A stretch of DNA of 64,000 nucleotides from Rhizomicrobium electricum (GCF_011762045.1 NZ_JAASQS010000005.1:1-64000); one strand, 5' to 3'. Numbered from the stretch's first letter, positions 1 through 9,998 are shown. The notes: generated by a model from the sequence alone, not told the origin. Made by a program: numbers and translations.

Positions 1-93
1 CTGCCGGAAGGACGCTGACACAATTGGTCAGAGGGGTCGGTTTTGGACGCGAAAATCACCCCTCAGGGGGTCAATATTGCAAGCGATTTCACA
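1..93 (-). mobile_element. IS21-family terminal sequence (end of an element lying left of the window)
   Basis: Read on the minus strand from 93, this begins TGTGAAATCGC and carries blocks GACCCCC, GGGGTGAT, GTCCAAAA and GACCCC in the same order and nearly the same spacing as the IS21 end that starts at 23013 on the plus strand (TGTGTTTCGGC, GACCCCG, GGGGTGAT, ATCCAAAA, GACCCC). The similarity spans about 60 bases. No transposase is visible here, so the body would lie to the left. The family assignment rests on the 23013 copy, which is followed by istA. Confidence 0.5.
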
Positions 94-205
94 CCGGAGG
101 AAAGCGTGGAATAGGTTACCACCCAATTTTGACACTACATCACCGAGAACGTTCTGCCGAGCGATAGAAGCGATCAACTGCCTTTCCGTCGACAAAGCAC
201 GGTGA

Positions 206-1066
206 CTATCGTGGGAGCTTATTTGTATCGAACGTTACTATTGCATGCTGCCAAATAGCATATTTTTCGAGCGGCAGCTGGTAGGGCGCGCAGGTATAGA
301 TTGCGCGGCGAAGCGCTTCAGTTTGGCTACGAAGGTCTTCAGCTTTGCCACTCGCATCAGAACTCTTTAATTGCGGGGGCTTTGCAACTGTTCCGTCGCG
401 ATTCAGATGCAATTCGAATACGATCACAGCATCGGTTTGCGGTGTCCTTATCGAAGAGCGCACCCAGCATCGAGCAATGGCATTGTGCAGCGCGTCCAGC
501 ACGCTCAACATCGAGGCTGTTTTATCGCCAACCCCTATTATATTGTAATCTCCCGCTCGCGCGTCAGCTGGCGCGCTTGTAGGTGTGAGCGCATGACCGC
601 GGGCATCTGGCGTCGTGCCTTTGACTTCGGTTCCGATGGTGGGTGGGGGCACTGGCTTGGTCGGAAACAACTTCATCTCGAACGACGGGGCGGTTTCCGG
701 CGGGACGGCCGGCGCTGCAGGAGCCCGCGCCACATCCGCCGTGCGATAAGGCAGCCAGTCACGCGTTACGGGCGCGAAGTTGGTATCGTCTCCGATGGTG
801 ACGAGTTCAACGGGAATGACCGGCACATCGATGGCATTGGTGTGGACCAAATGTGGCCAGGCAGTCAGCATGCTAAATCCGATTAACGCGTGGGCTGCTA
901 TGGAAGCAATCAGCCCGGTGCGCGGTGTCACCAACCGGCCGAACAACAGACCCTCGATCCACGCATTAGCTTGACGATGACGAGACCGGATATGGCTTTG
1001 CACGATGGCTAGGAATCGCACCAAACCTGTCCGGAGTTGGTGATCTACAGCGATTGCCCCCTCCAC
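206..1066 (-). CDS. TolA/TonB-like cell-envelope protein
   Basis: A 286-residue protein with one membrane segment near residues 48-68 (LIASIAAHALIGFSML), a proline-rich periplasmic linker (about 110-150), and a C-terminal domain of about 100 residues. That domain contains DALHNAIARCW, VIVFELHLNRDGTV and EALRRAIYTCAPYQLP, the pattern of TolA C-terminal domains in Alphaproteobacteria. TolA links the inner-membrane TolQR motor to Pal and the outer membrane. The start is GTG at 1066 with GGAGAAG about eight bases upstream. No tolQ, tolR, tolB or pal is nearby, so this is an orphan copy at the edge of the island. It may be an accessory TolA/TonB protein rather than the housekeeping one. Confidence 0.65.
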   Translation of the reverse strand: MEGAIAVDHQLRTGLVRFLAIVQSHIRSRHRQANAWIEGLLFGRLVTPRTGLIASIAAHALIGFSMLTAWPHLVHTNAIDVPVIPVELVTIGDDTNFAPVTRDWLPYRTADVARAPAAPAVPPETAPSFEMKLFPTKPVPPPTIGTEVKGTTPDARGHALTPTSAPADARAGDYNIIGVGDKTASMLSVLDALHNAIARCWVRSSIRTPQTDAVIVFELHLNRDGTVAKPPQLKSSDASGKAEDLRSQTEALRRAIYTCAPYQLPLEKYAIWQHAIVTFDTNKLPR

Positions 1067-1385
1067 ATCGTCTTCTCCGTTTATAGACTAGCGGAAAACC
1101 CTACCACCGCTGAATGGAGCAACTTGCCGCCGGACCACGCTCAGTGAATTTCATCCCACTTCCGCTTCTCTTCAGCCCGCTCGCGTCTTGATCGTTGGAA
1201 GACGTGTCTTCTCCCAAGACATCGCTTATGTGATCACGTTGGCTAGAACGGCTCGCTAGCAGATACGTTCTGTGCTCTGAAGTGCCAAAAGACACAATAC
1301 CGGCTCCCGTCCCCCCCTGAGTGTCCGAAGGTGAAAACCATATTGAACCCAGAAGAGGAAAATGCACGCCTATGAACAGTAACGA
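1067..1385. other. Intergenic stretch without a recognisable gene
   Basis: About 320 bases between the TolA-like gene and the recombinase remnant. One short leftward reading frame exists (1101-1367, 88 codons), but its product resembles nothing I know and it has no clear ribosome binding site. The truncation point of the recombinase lies at the right edge. Confidence 0.4.
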
Positions 1386-2153
1386 TTGATCTTACTTGAC
1401 AAAATCGCCAGCGGCGTTGCCGCTGGCTCGGTGGCGGATTTCGTGATGGCGCAGATCAACAAGAGGTCCGAGGAATTCGAACGGATTGAAAGGGAATTGC
1501 GCAGCGTCCCGAAAGCGCCACCTCCGAAAATCGATCTCGAAACGGCCCATGCCGTCATGTGGAAACAACTCGCCGACCTCAGCGTGGCACTGCGTGGGGA
1601 CGACGCCGACGCCACCCTGGCACGAGAGAGCATCCGCGCGCTGATTGACCGGATCGTGATTACGCCAGTGGGCGAAGCAACGAACGCCCATGGGCACGGG
1701 CCGGTTTCTATCGAGATCACCGGGCGTTGGGCGAATTTGGTTGGTCTGGCCGAACCCGGCGAATCGTTGCGGGTTCAGTTGGCCACGGATGCCCATAGCC
1801 AACTGAACCCGCATGAGATTTGGAGGATTGAATTCACAAAGGCCTTTGCCGGAGCCATCAACGTCGTCCATCAATACAGCCCGGTGGTACTCGCAATCCT
1901 CTCAAAAGCCGACGAACCCATGACGATTCATCAGATCGTAGATGTACTCCGGCGGCAGATGGCCATTCCAGTCAAGAAATACAATCGGGCAGCCGAGGAG
2001 CAAAATCTGCGTAAGATCATGCAACACCTCATCGCTGAAGGTCGTGTCTATGCCATCATACTGTCTGGCAAGGGCCACGCTCGGGCATACGCATTGAGAG
2101 AAGCCACCGCCGCAGCGCTCCGGTCCGCTCAAAACTCGGAGCCGCAACCATGA
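1386..2153 (+). pseudogene. C-terminal fragment of a large serine recombinase
   Basis: The 255-residue product matches only the C-terminal part of large serine recombinases: a coiled-coil-like stretch (INKRSEEFERIERELRSV), then the signature ESIRALIDRIVITPVG near residue 90, then a variable tail. The catalytic N-terminal resolvase domain with the active-site serine, the recombinase domain and the zinc ribbon are all missing. The frame opens at a TTG without a convincing ribosome binding site, so I treat it as a 5'-deleted relic. It marks past site-specific integration. The last four bases overlap the next gene (ATGA), as in intact recombinase operons. Confidence 0.75.
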
Positions 2154-2458
2154 GCGCCGAAGACGATTTCGACCCTCGTTGGCTCGGCGCGCACATCTCC
2201 GAAGCCGAGTGGCATTTTCATCGCCAGCTTCTGAAGCGGTACGGCATCGTTCTCGGCGTCGGACAGTTCTCGAAGATCGTGATGGATATCCGGTCGGGAC
2301 GCGCCACCTTGATAAAGGCAACAAGAGGCAGCCGCGGGCTCTATATGATGCACGTCAAAGGCGCTGGCCTCGTTTACGTGCTCGCCGTGAATGGTCAGCC
2401 CAGAACGGCATGGCCGGTGCGACATGCAAAGCGATTACTCAAGTGGGCGAGGCGATGA
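2150..2458 (+). CDS. Small hypothetical protein downstream of recombinase remnant
   Basis: A 102-residue protein whose ATG overlaps the recombinase stop (ATGA). It has no signal peptide or membrane segment. Visible features are a DFDPRWLGAHISEAEWHFH start, a KRYGIVLGVGQFSKIVMDI core and a basic C-terminus (RHAKRLLKWARR). Genes of this size often sit directly behind phage-type serine recombinases in Alphaproteobacteria, so an accessory role in recombination is possible, but I cannot name a function. Translation would have depended on the recombinase transcript, so it may no longer be expressed. Confidence 0.5.
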   Translation: MSAEDDFDPRWLGAHISEAEWHFHRQLLKRYGIVLGVGQFSKIVMDIRSGRATLIKATRGSRGLYMMHVKGAGLVYVLAVNGQPRTAWPVRHAKRLLKWARR

Positions 2459-2593
2459 ATGTGATACGAACGGTTATGCGTTGACTGAAAAGCTGACCAG
2501 CGAAACGGCGCATCAGTGAGTTGCATTGCCCGACAAAGCGGGCGCGAAAAGTAGAATGCTGAGCAAGTTATGATCACCGATCAAGTAACTTGG

Positions 2594-3262
2594 TCAATGG
2601 CTACCTTCGTGGAGGATACCAGAAGAACTATTCCTCACACTCGGCAGAGAAAGTATGCCTTTGCTACCCTGCAAGATAAGAGACTGCCCAATTTGCTCTG
2701 CTTGGAAAATTCCTACCGGTTTGTCACCGAGACCGAACGCGGTAACACCATACCTCCAATTGAAGTAAAAATAGACTAACGGACCAGGGCTTGCATTCTT
2801 GGAATCAGGCCTCTCAATACAGGCTTCGTTCTTCTTCCATCGGCAATCACTGCTCATTAATGCAACTAGACATTTCCCTGCTTTTGCGCGGTAACATTTC
2901 TCCACCGTGATCCTTGCCCCGGCGACTACATAAGCGGCTGACTTTGTCAGCGGCCCCTTTGGAACAGCAAACACCAAATAGCTAACTTGGACACAACGAT
3001 AGAGTTCATTTGTGCAATCCGCGACTTTGCCCCCAGAACCATTGTCGGTGACAGTCGCCCCGCCACGGAGGTCATCGGCATCATATTCACCGACGTCAAA
3101 AATTGATGGACCAATCCTCATGTAGTTTGTGCGCTGAGCGCTCAGATAAAGCGGCCCAATTTCAGCACTCAGTGGCGGAGGTGGTGGAGGTGCCGCCTCC
3201 CCTTCGGTGAGGAAACAAATACATGTAAGCAATAAAATGGTGCGGAACACTAGCTGTATCAT
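2594..3262 (-). CDS. Secreted hypothetical protein, candidate immunity partner of the RHS protein
   Basis: A product of about 222 residues with a Sec signal peptide (MIQLVFRTILLLTCICFL), a proline run after cleavage (APPPPPP), and several cysteines in the mature part that could form disulfides. I recognise no family. The start at 3262 has GGAG seven bases upstream; an alternative ATG at 3277 would overlap the RHS stop codon. The gene follows directly on the RHS gene in the same direction, the usual place for the immunity gene of a polymorphic toxin. A periplasmic or surface location would fit a toxin acting outside the cytoplasm. The immunity role is inference from position. Confidence 0.6.
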   Translation of the reverse strand: MIQLVFRTILLLTCICFLTEGEAAPPPPPPLSAEIGPLYLSAQRTNYMRIGPSIFDVGEYDADDLRGGATVTDNGSGGKVADCTNELYRCVQVSYLVFAVPKGPLTKSAAYVVAGARITVEKCYRAKAGKCLVALMSSDCRWKKNEACIERPDSKNASPGPLVYFYFNWRYGVTAFGLGDKPVGIFQAEQIGQSLILQGSKGILSLPSVRNSSSGILHEGSH

Positions 3263-3266
3263 CACA

Positions 3267-6200
3267 TTACTCCCCATCTAGGAGGCCACTGGCTGCACCA
3301 TTATAAGGTTTTTGATGCGCATCATTTAGCTCTTTGTACCCAAGCATATTCTGATCGCGCAGGCCCAGCGCCTCTTGCGGGCTACTATGAATGCCCTCAT
3401 GAACAATGCCCATCATGCGTGAAAAATTATCACGTACATTGATTCCCCGGTCAAACACGCGGGTTAAGCCGTGCATTGTGTTTGCACCGGCGTTGCCATG
3501 TCCCTGTGTGTAGTCGCGAACAAACGACCGGCTTATCAGGGCTGACGCGACCTGACCGGCGGTAACCGTGAACTTCCCCCCATCGGCACCCGGCACCGCC
3601 ACTTGAACTTTTTGATTTGGATTCGACGTTAGCCTATTTACGGCTTGAGTGTAGGACGCCTCGTAACGCTCGACAGCCTTAAGCTCTGATTTTGAGAGTT
3701 GGTCTCTCCTAAGCAGATTTGGTGTTCCGTCTTTGTTGTAGCCATTTTGGAAATGGTCGAAGTGGCATGAATAATGCCCAGGCGAATTCCCTTCACAAGA
3801 AAGACCACTCGGGTCGGTCTTATCGGTAGGATCATTACCGACATAGGCGTAGAGGTTGAGATCGTCTTTAGTGCCGATCGGGTCGGTCTGTAGGAAGCGG
3901 CCGATGCCAGCGGAATAATAGCGAGCGCGATAGTAATAGAGGCCGGTTTCCGGATCGTATCGACGTCCGGTGAACTTATAAGGTACACCGCCAGTGCACG
4001 CCGCTCCGCCCACCCGGCAATTGCCGTAGGCATCGTACGCATAGGGGCCTTCGGTCGGCGCGCCACTTGTGCTTGTCATGGCGATCACGCTGCCGAGCTT
4101 GTCCTGATGAAAGAATGACTTCACGCCGGCAGCCGTCACCATGGCGAGCGGTTGATCCACACTCATACCCGGCACATAGCGGCTTAACAGGACACCTGAG
4201 CCATTGTATTCGGCAATCTCGTCGTCGCCGGAATTCAAGAAGTAAGTTGTCCCGCTGTACACCCCTCCCGCCACGACCTTCTTAGTGCGTCGACCACTTG
4301 GATCGTAGGCATAGCTTGCGGTCATGGAAGCAGTAGTCGCCCTCACCAGTTGATTTTCCGGATCGTACTGATAATGCGAGCTTTGGTCCGTCGTAAGATT
4401 GCCATTCGGATCATAATCGATGCCTGCGGAACCGCCGCAAGCCGCGGTGACATGCGTATACTGGTTCAGACCATTGACAGGATCATAGCTCGACACCCCG
4501 CTGCAACTCGACATGTACCTATAAGCATTATTAGAAAGCGTAGCTGTAACGATCTGATGCGCCGGGGAGTAGCGATTTATGAACTCCACCGAGTTCCCGT
4601 TGCTGATAGTGTGCAGAAGCGTCATCAACTCATCCTGGGGTGACCAGGAATAAGCCACTTTGTCTGCGCTTTCGCCTGCCGGATACTGCCGCCACACCAC
4701 TCGTGCGAGATTGTCATATCCGAAACTCGCCAATGGTGCGCTGCCGTTGCTACAAGATACAGAGGTACCGGCAGCTAACTGGCTAATCATCGGCGCCGCG
4801 TTTTCGCACGCACCCAACATATGATTGAGCGCGTCATAAGCATAGCCTACGTTATAGGGGCCATCCGGCCAAGTCAGTTTGGTGCGGTTACCTGCTGCGT
4901 CCAGTTCATAGCCGATTGTCTTTGCTGGATTTGCCGAAGATGGAAATCCGGCGATCGTGTTCGTGAGCGACACCAGGCGTCCAGCCGCGTCAAACTCGTT
5001 GACAATGATATTGGAATCAGCGCCTCCGGTGGCATCGGAACTCCGGACAATGCGACCAGCCAGATCGTAGTTCCACACCACGGTCTTGGCTGGAGAAACG
5101 CCTGAATCTACGGGAACGGATTTTCCAACCAGCCGACTTAGCGCATCATATGTGTAGGTAATCGTCTTCCCTGCGCGCGTGGTGCGGCTCGTCACCTTGC
5201 CATTGGCGTCGTAATCGAGTTGCTCATTGCGCTGTTCGGACGAGCCAAAAGCAAAGCTCGTGACATGGAGACGGTTGAAATCGTCATAGACGTATTTCGT
5301 AATATGAGAGCCGCCATCAGCATCCGTGACAGTATCAAGAAGCCCATCCGGCGTGTAGGTGCTTGTCGCGTAAGTCTGCTGAACGGAGGAACCGAACCCT
5401 CGAACTTCCCGTAGCAACTGGCCTGCGGGATCGTAGTACTTTCTTGTGATGCGATCTTCGAGCGTGGCGCCTGCCGTTATGCTACAGGCGTCATCGGGAG
5501 CTGAGGCGAACGCGCCACTATTCATCCGGATCGCAGTGCACACGACACGATTGTCCGCATCGTATGACATTTGAGCGAAGTCGAGCACAACACCTGCCCG
5601 GTCATATGTCTTCTTGGCAATGGCATTCCCGGACGGGTCATATGTCGTGACGACCTTGCTATCCATCTCAAAACCTTCGCCAGAGACAGATGACGTCGCA
5701 CCTCGTTGAACCTCAATTACCCTTCCCCTTGCGTCGTAAATCGTCTTCTGCGCCGGACGCGGATGGGGACCAACGTCGTCCGGATCGGGAGATATCTCAA
5801 ATACCCTTCGGCGTACTGCATCGTATGTGAAGTATGAAGTGTCATCCACATCTGTGCGCGGGCCGTCGACGTACACAAGATTACCAACGGTATCGTATCC
5901 AAACGCGCTGGTGAGATTCAGAGCCGGATGTGAACCGACGGCCGTTGTTCCAACAGTAGTTGATGTTCTATTTCCAGAGCTATCATAACCATGGATCGTA
6001 GTGACACCGACAGGATCCACCTCCTTCGCAAGTAATCCCAGAGGGTTGTACTCGAAACTATATATCGGTCGCGAGTTGTCGACTGCCGGCCGCTGTACGG
6101 TGTGCAGCATCGAAGACCCGACGCCAGCATCATAGTAGGTGAAGTCTGTTCGATTTCCGAGCGCATCAACAATGTGGTCCAATTTATTCCAAATCGTATT

Positions 6201-9200
6201 GTAACCAGCGCTGATGCTAATCTGACCAGTACAGTTGTCGAGATTCGGCCAGCAGCTCTTCGGGTACTTCGTCAACGAAGTGACATTGTCGAAGTTATCG
6301 TAGCCGAACTTGTCTGTGTCGTGTTCCGGAAAGGTGCGGCTCACCACTCGATGCCGACCATCGTAGACACTCGCCGTTTCGCGGCCCAGCTCATCAATGT
6401 GCCGTACAGCATTACCGTCTGTGTCGAAATATACGGTGTAGCTACCCCCAACAGGATCAACGTGTTCGCCACGCGCGCCTTCGGCAATGTACCATTTGTG
6501 GGGACCATGAGACTGAAGTTGCCAAGCGTTAGCGTCTTTGGCCTCTTTTACGAGGCCCCGACTATCATAGGTAAACTCCAGCACCGGCAGAGTGCTGCTA
6601 ACCGGTTCGTAAACCTTGCCTATCCGCGAATACGGCACTGGTCTTTGTGTAGCAGAGCGTTCCGCTATGTCCGGACCTCCGCCAATCGTATATGAATTAC
6701 CAGCCGCATCGCGGAACCCAGAGCCAGTGATTGTATCTATATATCGTGCACTGGCCGAACCGCTTGAGGTGGTGAAAGAAGGCAAAGCCGCGCCAGCCGC
6801 GACGTCGTGCGTAAAAGCTAATTCACGCCCGATACTGCTTGTAACCTTCAATACTCCCAAAACGCCGTCGTACTCGAAGCTAAGTGATGGCCCCTGCGGA
6901 AATACCCACGTAGTCGGCTTGTAATAATATGCAGTCCTGCACTGATTTTGTGTATCATAGCCTCCAAAGGTCGATGCAAAATTAAGCACATCACCCCCTG
7001 CATTGCGCAGGCTGAAACTAACATTGGTGTGATCCCAGCGACGCGATGTTGAACGATGCTCGGCCGCATCGTTCGCCGGATCTGCAATGCACCAGTCCCG
7101 CACCTTTGTCCGCGAACCCATCTGGGTTAGGGCAGCCGGGGATCCTACTGGCGGCATCCACGTGTTGTCGGCTAACCTGACAAACTGCTGCCCACTAAAG
7201 CCGCGCGTGATCGTTACAACATTCGCGACCATTTGTTGACGCCACCAATCCGCAGCGAGCGCTGCATAGACATCCTTTTCAAGGTTGGTGCGATTGGTTT
7301 GCGCATAGATGTCTTGCATAATCAGAAAGGCGACAAGTGTGCCTGCCGCAGCGCGCGGGCTTGTAGCGCCCATGGCCTCCAGGCCAGATCCGGAATTGTT
7401 GAAACGAATATCCCAATTATGCGTCCAACCGCCGCCTTTGGGTCCAAGGCATGGATCGACGCAGGCTTTAAGACCAGCCTTAAAAGTGCCCACCAACTTC
7501 AATCCGTAAGGTGCATCACTTCCACCAACCGACAAAAGTGTCGGCGTCGTATAGCCAGCATCGCCTGTTTTTAGATCAACGCCAAGCATCGTGCTATGAT
7601 CAACAAACCGGTCCTTCAGCACATCGGCCGCTTTGGAAGGATCGTATTGTGAAAAGTTCTCGGGCTGCATACCGCCGCCGCCCTTCATAAGCCCGCTCTC
7701 TCCGACAATGGCATGGGCAATCTGGAGTACATTGCCGGTAGCATCATACTGCGTGGCAACCAACGCACCGCCACGCTGAAGGGACGGATAATTTCCCCAA
7801 TAGTTCTCGCGAACGCCAAACCGAGCTCCAGGCCCCAGAAACGCCTCCGCAGAGGCGTTGACATCAAAACCGTCAGTCAGATAACCGTCGATAACGGTAT
7901 CCAGCCGATTGATTGCCATTGCCGCAAGTACTTCGTGTGTCGTTGGATCTTCAATGCGAGGAAAGGCGTCGCATCCGGTTGGAACGCCTTCATATACATA
8001 AAGGCCATTGCGGCTTGAAACCGTGGAGCCCGTGAAATTGTAGAATCGCCTCGCGATCTGTGAGGCGCAGGGATCCTCCGCATCGGGTCTATTACCCCAA
8101 GCGAAGCGCGTTGCAGTTGATGCCGTATCTGGTAGATCCTGCATCTGCTCGATCACCGAACCTTCGAGCGTGGCGGCCGCCAGCCCTACGGAACGTGCGA
8201 TCGCGTTCCGGCGGATAGCATCATTCGTTTTTGACGTGATGCTGATTGCTGTTGTGACGTTTAGACTTGTAAACAGTTCCGGAACGTCGAAATAGTTTCT
8301 AGCGCCGGGAACGGATGCATCCGGTGAGGTCGACATCCGGACGGGCCCCTGGCCACTCACTACGCCGATCGAATGCTGATGATCAGCTTTGGCGCCACCG
8401 AGTTGCGCCTGCAAAGCGATCATTTTTGATAATTGCGCCAACCAATTGGCGGTCATCTTCTGGTTGGAATAGTCTCCCGATGGGCGTTGAGATGTATCCC
8501 AACACTGATCCCATCCCACAACGCTATCGTAGCCGCCACATGCATAAGGTATTGCAGAATTGGGGAGTTCATGATCGAGGCCCGTTTCACGCCCCCACTT
8601 CGATGCCAGACCCGGAGAAATATGCCCCCACGCCGAAACAATAGTGAAGGGTGTGAGAAAAGAAGCCAACGGATAAATCGCCGACTGACGGCCGTAAGTA
8701 CCGCTATTAGCGGCATAGGGATGCGAGGCCTGAAGGGTCACTCGCCCACCAGGGGCCAAGGGAACATCACCTGACGTCAGGAGCGCGACGTCATCAAACA
8801 TCAATCTCAATGACAAAGGTGGCGGAGGATACGGGGTATTTACGGGAACACCGTTGGTTGGGTAACCTCCTTTTTCGAAACTTGACCGCACGCCGAGTTG
8901 CCGACCATCGATGTCGTCAACGTAAAACTCCTTGTCGAGAACCGAGGGATAGTTGTTCAGCCCCTCAAAATTGCCCACTGTGACGTGTAGCTTGCTGCGA
9001 TATTGATTGGGGATATCACCAGTTATCGGACCACCTAACGCCGTATGGCCGGACAAATTCGTATTTCTCCAACCGCCAACGGGGACATAGCTTGGGACGA
9101 TTTTGGAAATTCCCACCACTGTATCTGTGTCTTGGCTAAATTGGCTGGTTGTCAGGTCCGATAGGAGCTGTGTGGCACGACTGTTAAGGTATGAATTCAA

Positions 9201-9998
9201 ATTTTCTGTATTGGCATTACGAATGAAATTTGATCCAGCTTGATTTCCCGATTGAGATGCCGCCACCTGGCTCGCCGCCACTCCGGCACCAATTCCCGAC
9301 GCAGCGATCAGATTCCTCGCAACCGGACTGGTATGCTCCTTGAAGCTCGGGTCGAACGTGTACCACGCGCCCTCAATCTTCACCTTTGACCAGATATGAA
9401 ACATGGTCACAGATGCAAGAGTTCCTGCCTGTGAACAGTCAGCTGACCATGTAGCGGAGCCATTAAACGTGGCAGGTATACCGCCAGCAGCGAGAAGCCG
9501 ACATGCAGCCTGGACATCGGATACACCAGTCCATCTCGTGAACTCGGCGGCGGTGAACTGCGCCTCTCCGATAATGTACTGCGCTTCGAACCCGGCCTGT
9601 CGAACAAGAGCCACAAACAGCGCATTCTGATCAAAGGGTGTGCCGGACTTGTTGATGAGCGTGCCTAACGCACCTTTTCGCAAGCCAAAGGCAAATTCTA
9701 CTTCAATTTGGTTATGTACAAATTCGAAAATCAAATCTGGACTATTCTTGAGTGCACGCGCGGTCTCGACGATTTCGGGCGCTGGCGCGTTAAGTGCGGC
9801 TTTAACCGCATCGGTATCATTCGCGAACGTCCAAGTATGTGTCGTATCGGTGCCATAATAAGCTTGGGCTTCGGCTAATGAGACCAGAGGGGCCGTCATG
9901 ATTTTCATTGCTGGCATAGGTGTAGTCTGTGCCACAGACGGTGCACCAAGGATCAGCAAAGCGGCAACACACAGGACGCCTATTATCAAATGTCTCAT
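3267..9998 (-). CDS. Secreted RHS/YD-repeat protein with transglutaminase-like N-terminus and HExxH tip
   Basis: A protein of about 2243 residues. I chose the ATG at 9998 because it opens a Sec signal peptide (MRHLIIGVLCVAALLILGAP, then SVAQ); the frame itself stays open up to 10307. Residues about 85-230 resemble the transglutaminase-like domain of some RHS proteins (DQNALFVALVRQAGF, then FHIWSKVKIEG and WYTFDPSFKEH); the position of the catalytic cysteine is occupied by asparagine. Many YD repeats follow (YDALSRLVGK, YDPSGRRTKK), ending in the RHS core signature (GRRYDPETGLYYYRARYY, GRFLQTDPIG, then DPSGL near 2066). The 177-residue tip (3270-3800) contains HEGIH at about 2200-2204, a zinc-metallopeptidase-type motif. 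No VgrG, PAAR or type VI gene is nearby; the Sec signal and the adjacent type II system suggest that export route. Confidence 0.9.
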   Translation of the reverse strand: MRHLIIGVLCVAALLILGAPSVAQTTPMPAMKIMTAPLVSLAEAQAYYGTDTTHTWTFANDTDAVKAALNAPAPEIVETARALKNSPDLIFEFVHNQIEVEFAFGLRKGALGTLINKSGTPFDQNALFVALVRQAGFEAQYIIGEAQFTAAEFTRWTGVSDVQAACRLLAAGGIPATFNGSATWSADCSQAGTLASVTMFHIWSKVKIEGAWYTFDPSFKEHTSPVARNLIAASGIGAGVAASQVAASQSGNQAGSNFIRNANTENLNSYLNSRATQLLSDLTTSQFSQDTDTVVGISKIVPSYVPVGGWRNTNLSGHTALGGPITGDIPNQYRSKLHVTVGNFEGLNNYPSVLDKEFYVDDIDGRQLGVRSSFEKGGYPTNGVPVNTPYPPPPLSLRLMFDDVALLTSGDVPLAPGGRVTLQASHPYAANSGTYGRQSAIYPLASFLTPFTIVSAWGHISPGLASKWGRETGLDHELPNSAIPYACGGYDSVVGWDQCWDTSQRPSGDYSNQKMTANWLAQLSKMIALQAQLGGAKADHQHSIGVVSGQGPVRMSTSPDASVPGARNYFDVPELFTSLNVTTAISITSKTNDAIRRNAIARSVGLAAATLEGSVIEQMQDLPDTASTATRFAWGNRPDAEDPCASQIARRFYNFTGSTVSSRNGLYVYEGVPTGCDAFPRIEDPTTHEVLAAMAINRLDTVIDGYLTDGFDVNASAEAFLGPGARFGVRENYWGNYPSLQRGGALVATQYDATGNVLQIAHAIVGESGLMKGGGGMQPENFSQYDPSKAADVLKDRFVDHSTMLGVDLKTGDAGYTTPTLLSVGGSDAPYGLKLVGTFKAGLKACVDPCLGPKGGGWTHNWDIRFNNSGSGLEAMGATSPRAAAGTLVAFLIMQDIYAQTNRTNLEKDVYAALAADWWRQQMVANVVTITRGFSGQQFVRLADNTWMPPVGSPAALTQMGSRTKVRDWCIADPANDAAEHRSTSRRWDHTNVSFSLRNAGGDVLNFASTFGGYDTQNQCRTAYYYKPTTWVFPQGPSLSFEYDGVLGVLKVTSSIGRELAFTHDVAAGAALPSFTTSSGSASARYIDTITGSGFRDAAGNSYTIGGGPDIAERSATQRPVPYSRIGKVYEPVSSTLPVLEFTYDSRGLVKEAKDANAWQLQSHGPHKWYIAEGARGEHVDPVGGSYTVYFDTDGNAVRHIDELGRETASVYDGRHRVVSRTFPEHDTDKFGYDNFDNVTSLTKYPKSCWPNLDNCTGQISISAGYNTIWNKLDHIVDALGNRTDFTYYDAGVGSSMLHTVQRPAVDNSRPIYSFEYNPLGLLAKEVDPVGVTTIHGYDSSGNRTSTTVGTTAVGSHPALNLTSAFGYDTVGNLVYVDGPRTDVDDTSYFTYDAVRRRVFEISPDPDDVGPHPRPAQKTIYDARGRVIEVQRGATSSVSGEGFEMDSKVVTTYDPSGNAIAKKTYDRAGVVLDFAQMSYDADNRVVCTAIRMNSGAFASAPDDACSITAGATLEDRITRKYYDPAGQLLREVRGFGSSVQQTYATSTYTPDGLLDTVTDADGGSHITKYVYDDFNRLHVTSFAFGSSEQRNEQLDYDANGKVTSRTTRAGKTITYTYDALSRLVGKSVPVDSGVSPAKTVVWNYDLAGRIVRSSDATGGADSNIIVNEFDAAGRLVSLTNTIAGFPSSANPAKTIGYELDAAGNRTKLTWPDGPYNVGYAYDALNHMLGACENAAPMISQLAAGTSVSCSNGSAPLASFGYDNLARVVWRQYPAGESADKVAYSWSPQDELMTLLHTISNGNSVEFINRYSPAHQIVTATLSNNAYRYMSSCSGVSSYDPVNGLNQYTHVTAACGGSAGIDYDPNGNLTTDQSSHYQYDPENQLVRATTASMTASYAYDPSGRRTKKVVAGGVYSGTTYFLNSGDDEIAEYNGSGVLLSRYVPGMSVDQPLAMVTAAGVKSFFHQDKLGSVIAMTSTSGAPTEGPYAYDAYGNCRVGGAACTGGVPYKFTGRRYDPETGLYYYRARYYSAGIGRFLQTDPIGTKDDLNLYAYVGNDPTDKTDPSGLSCEGNSPGHYSCHFDHFQNGYNKDGTPNLLRRDQLSKSELKAVERYEASYTQAVNRLTSNPNQKVQVAVPGADGGKFTVTAGQVASALISRSFVRDYTQGHGNAGANTMHGLTRVFDRGINVRDNFSRMMGIVHEGIHSSPQEALGLRDQNMLGYKELNDAHQKPYNGAASGLLDGE

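Noticed and set aside
104..113. GCGTGGAATA also present in the IS21 tip at 23022
   Set aside because: A single 10-base match next to the left IS21-like end. It could be a further tip remnant, but it is too short to claim.
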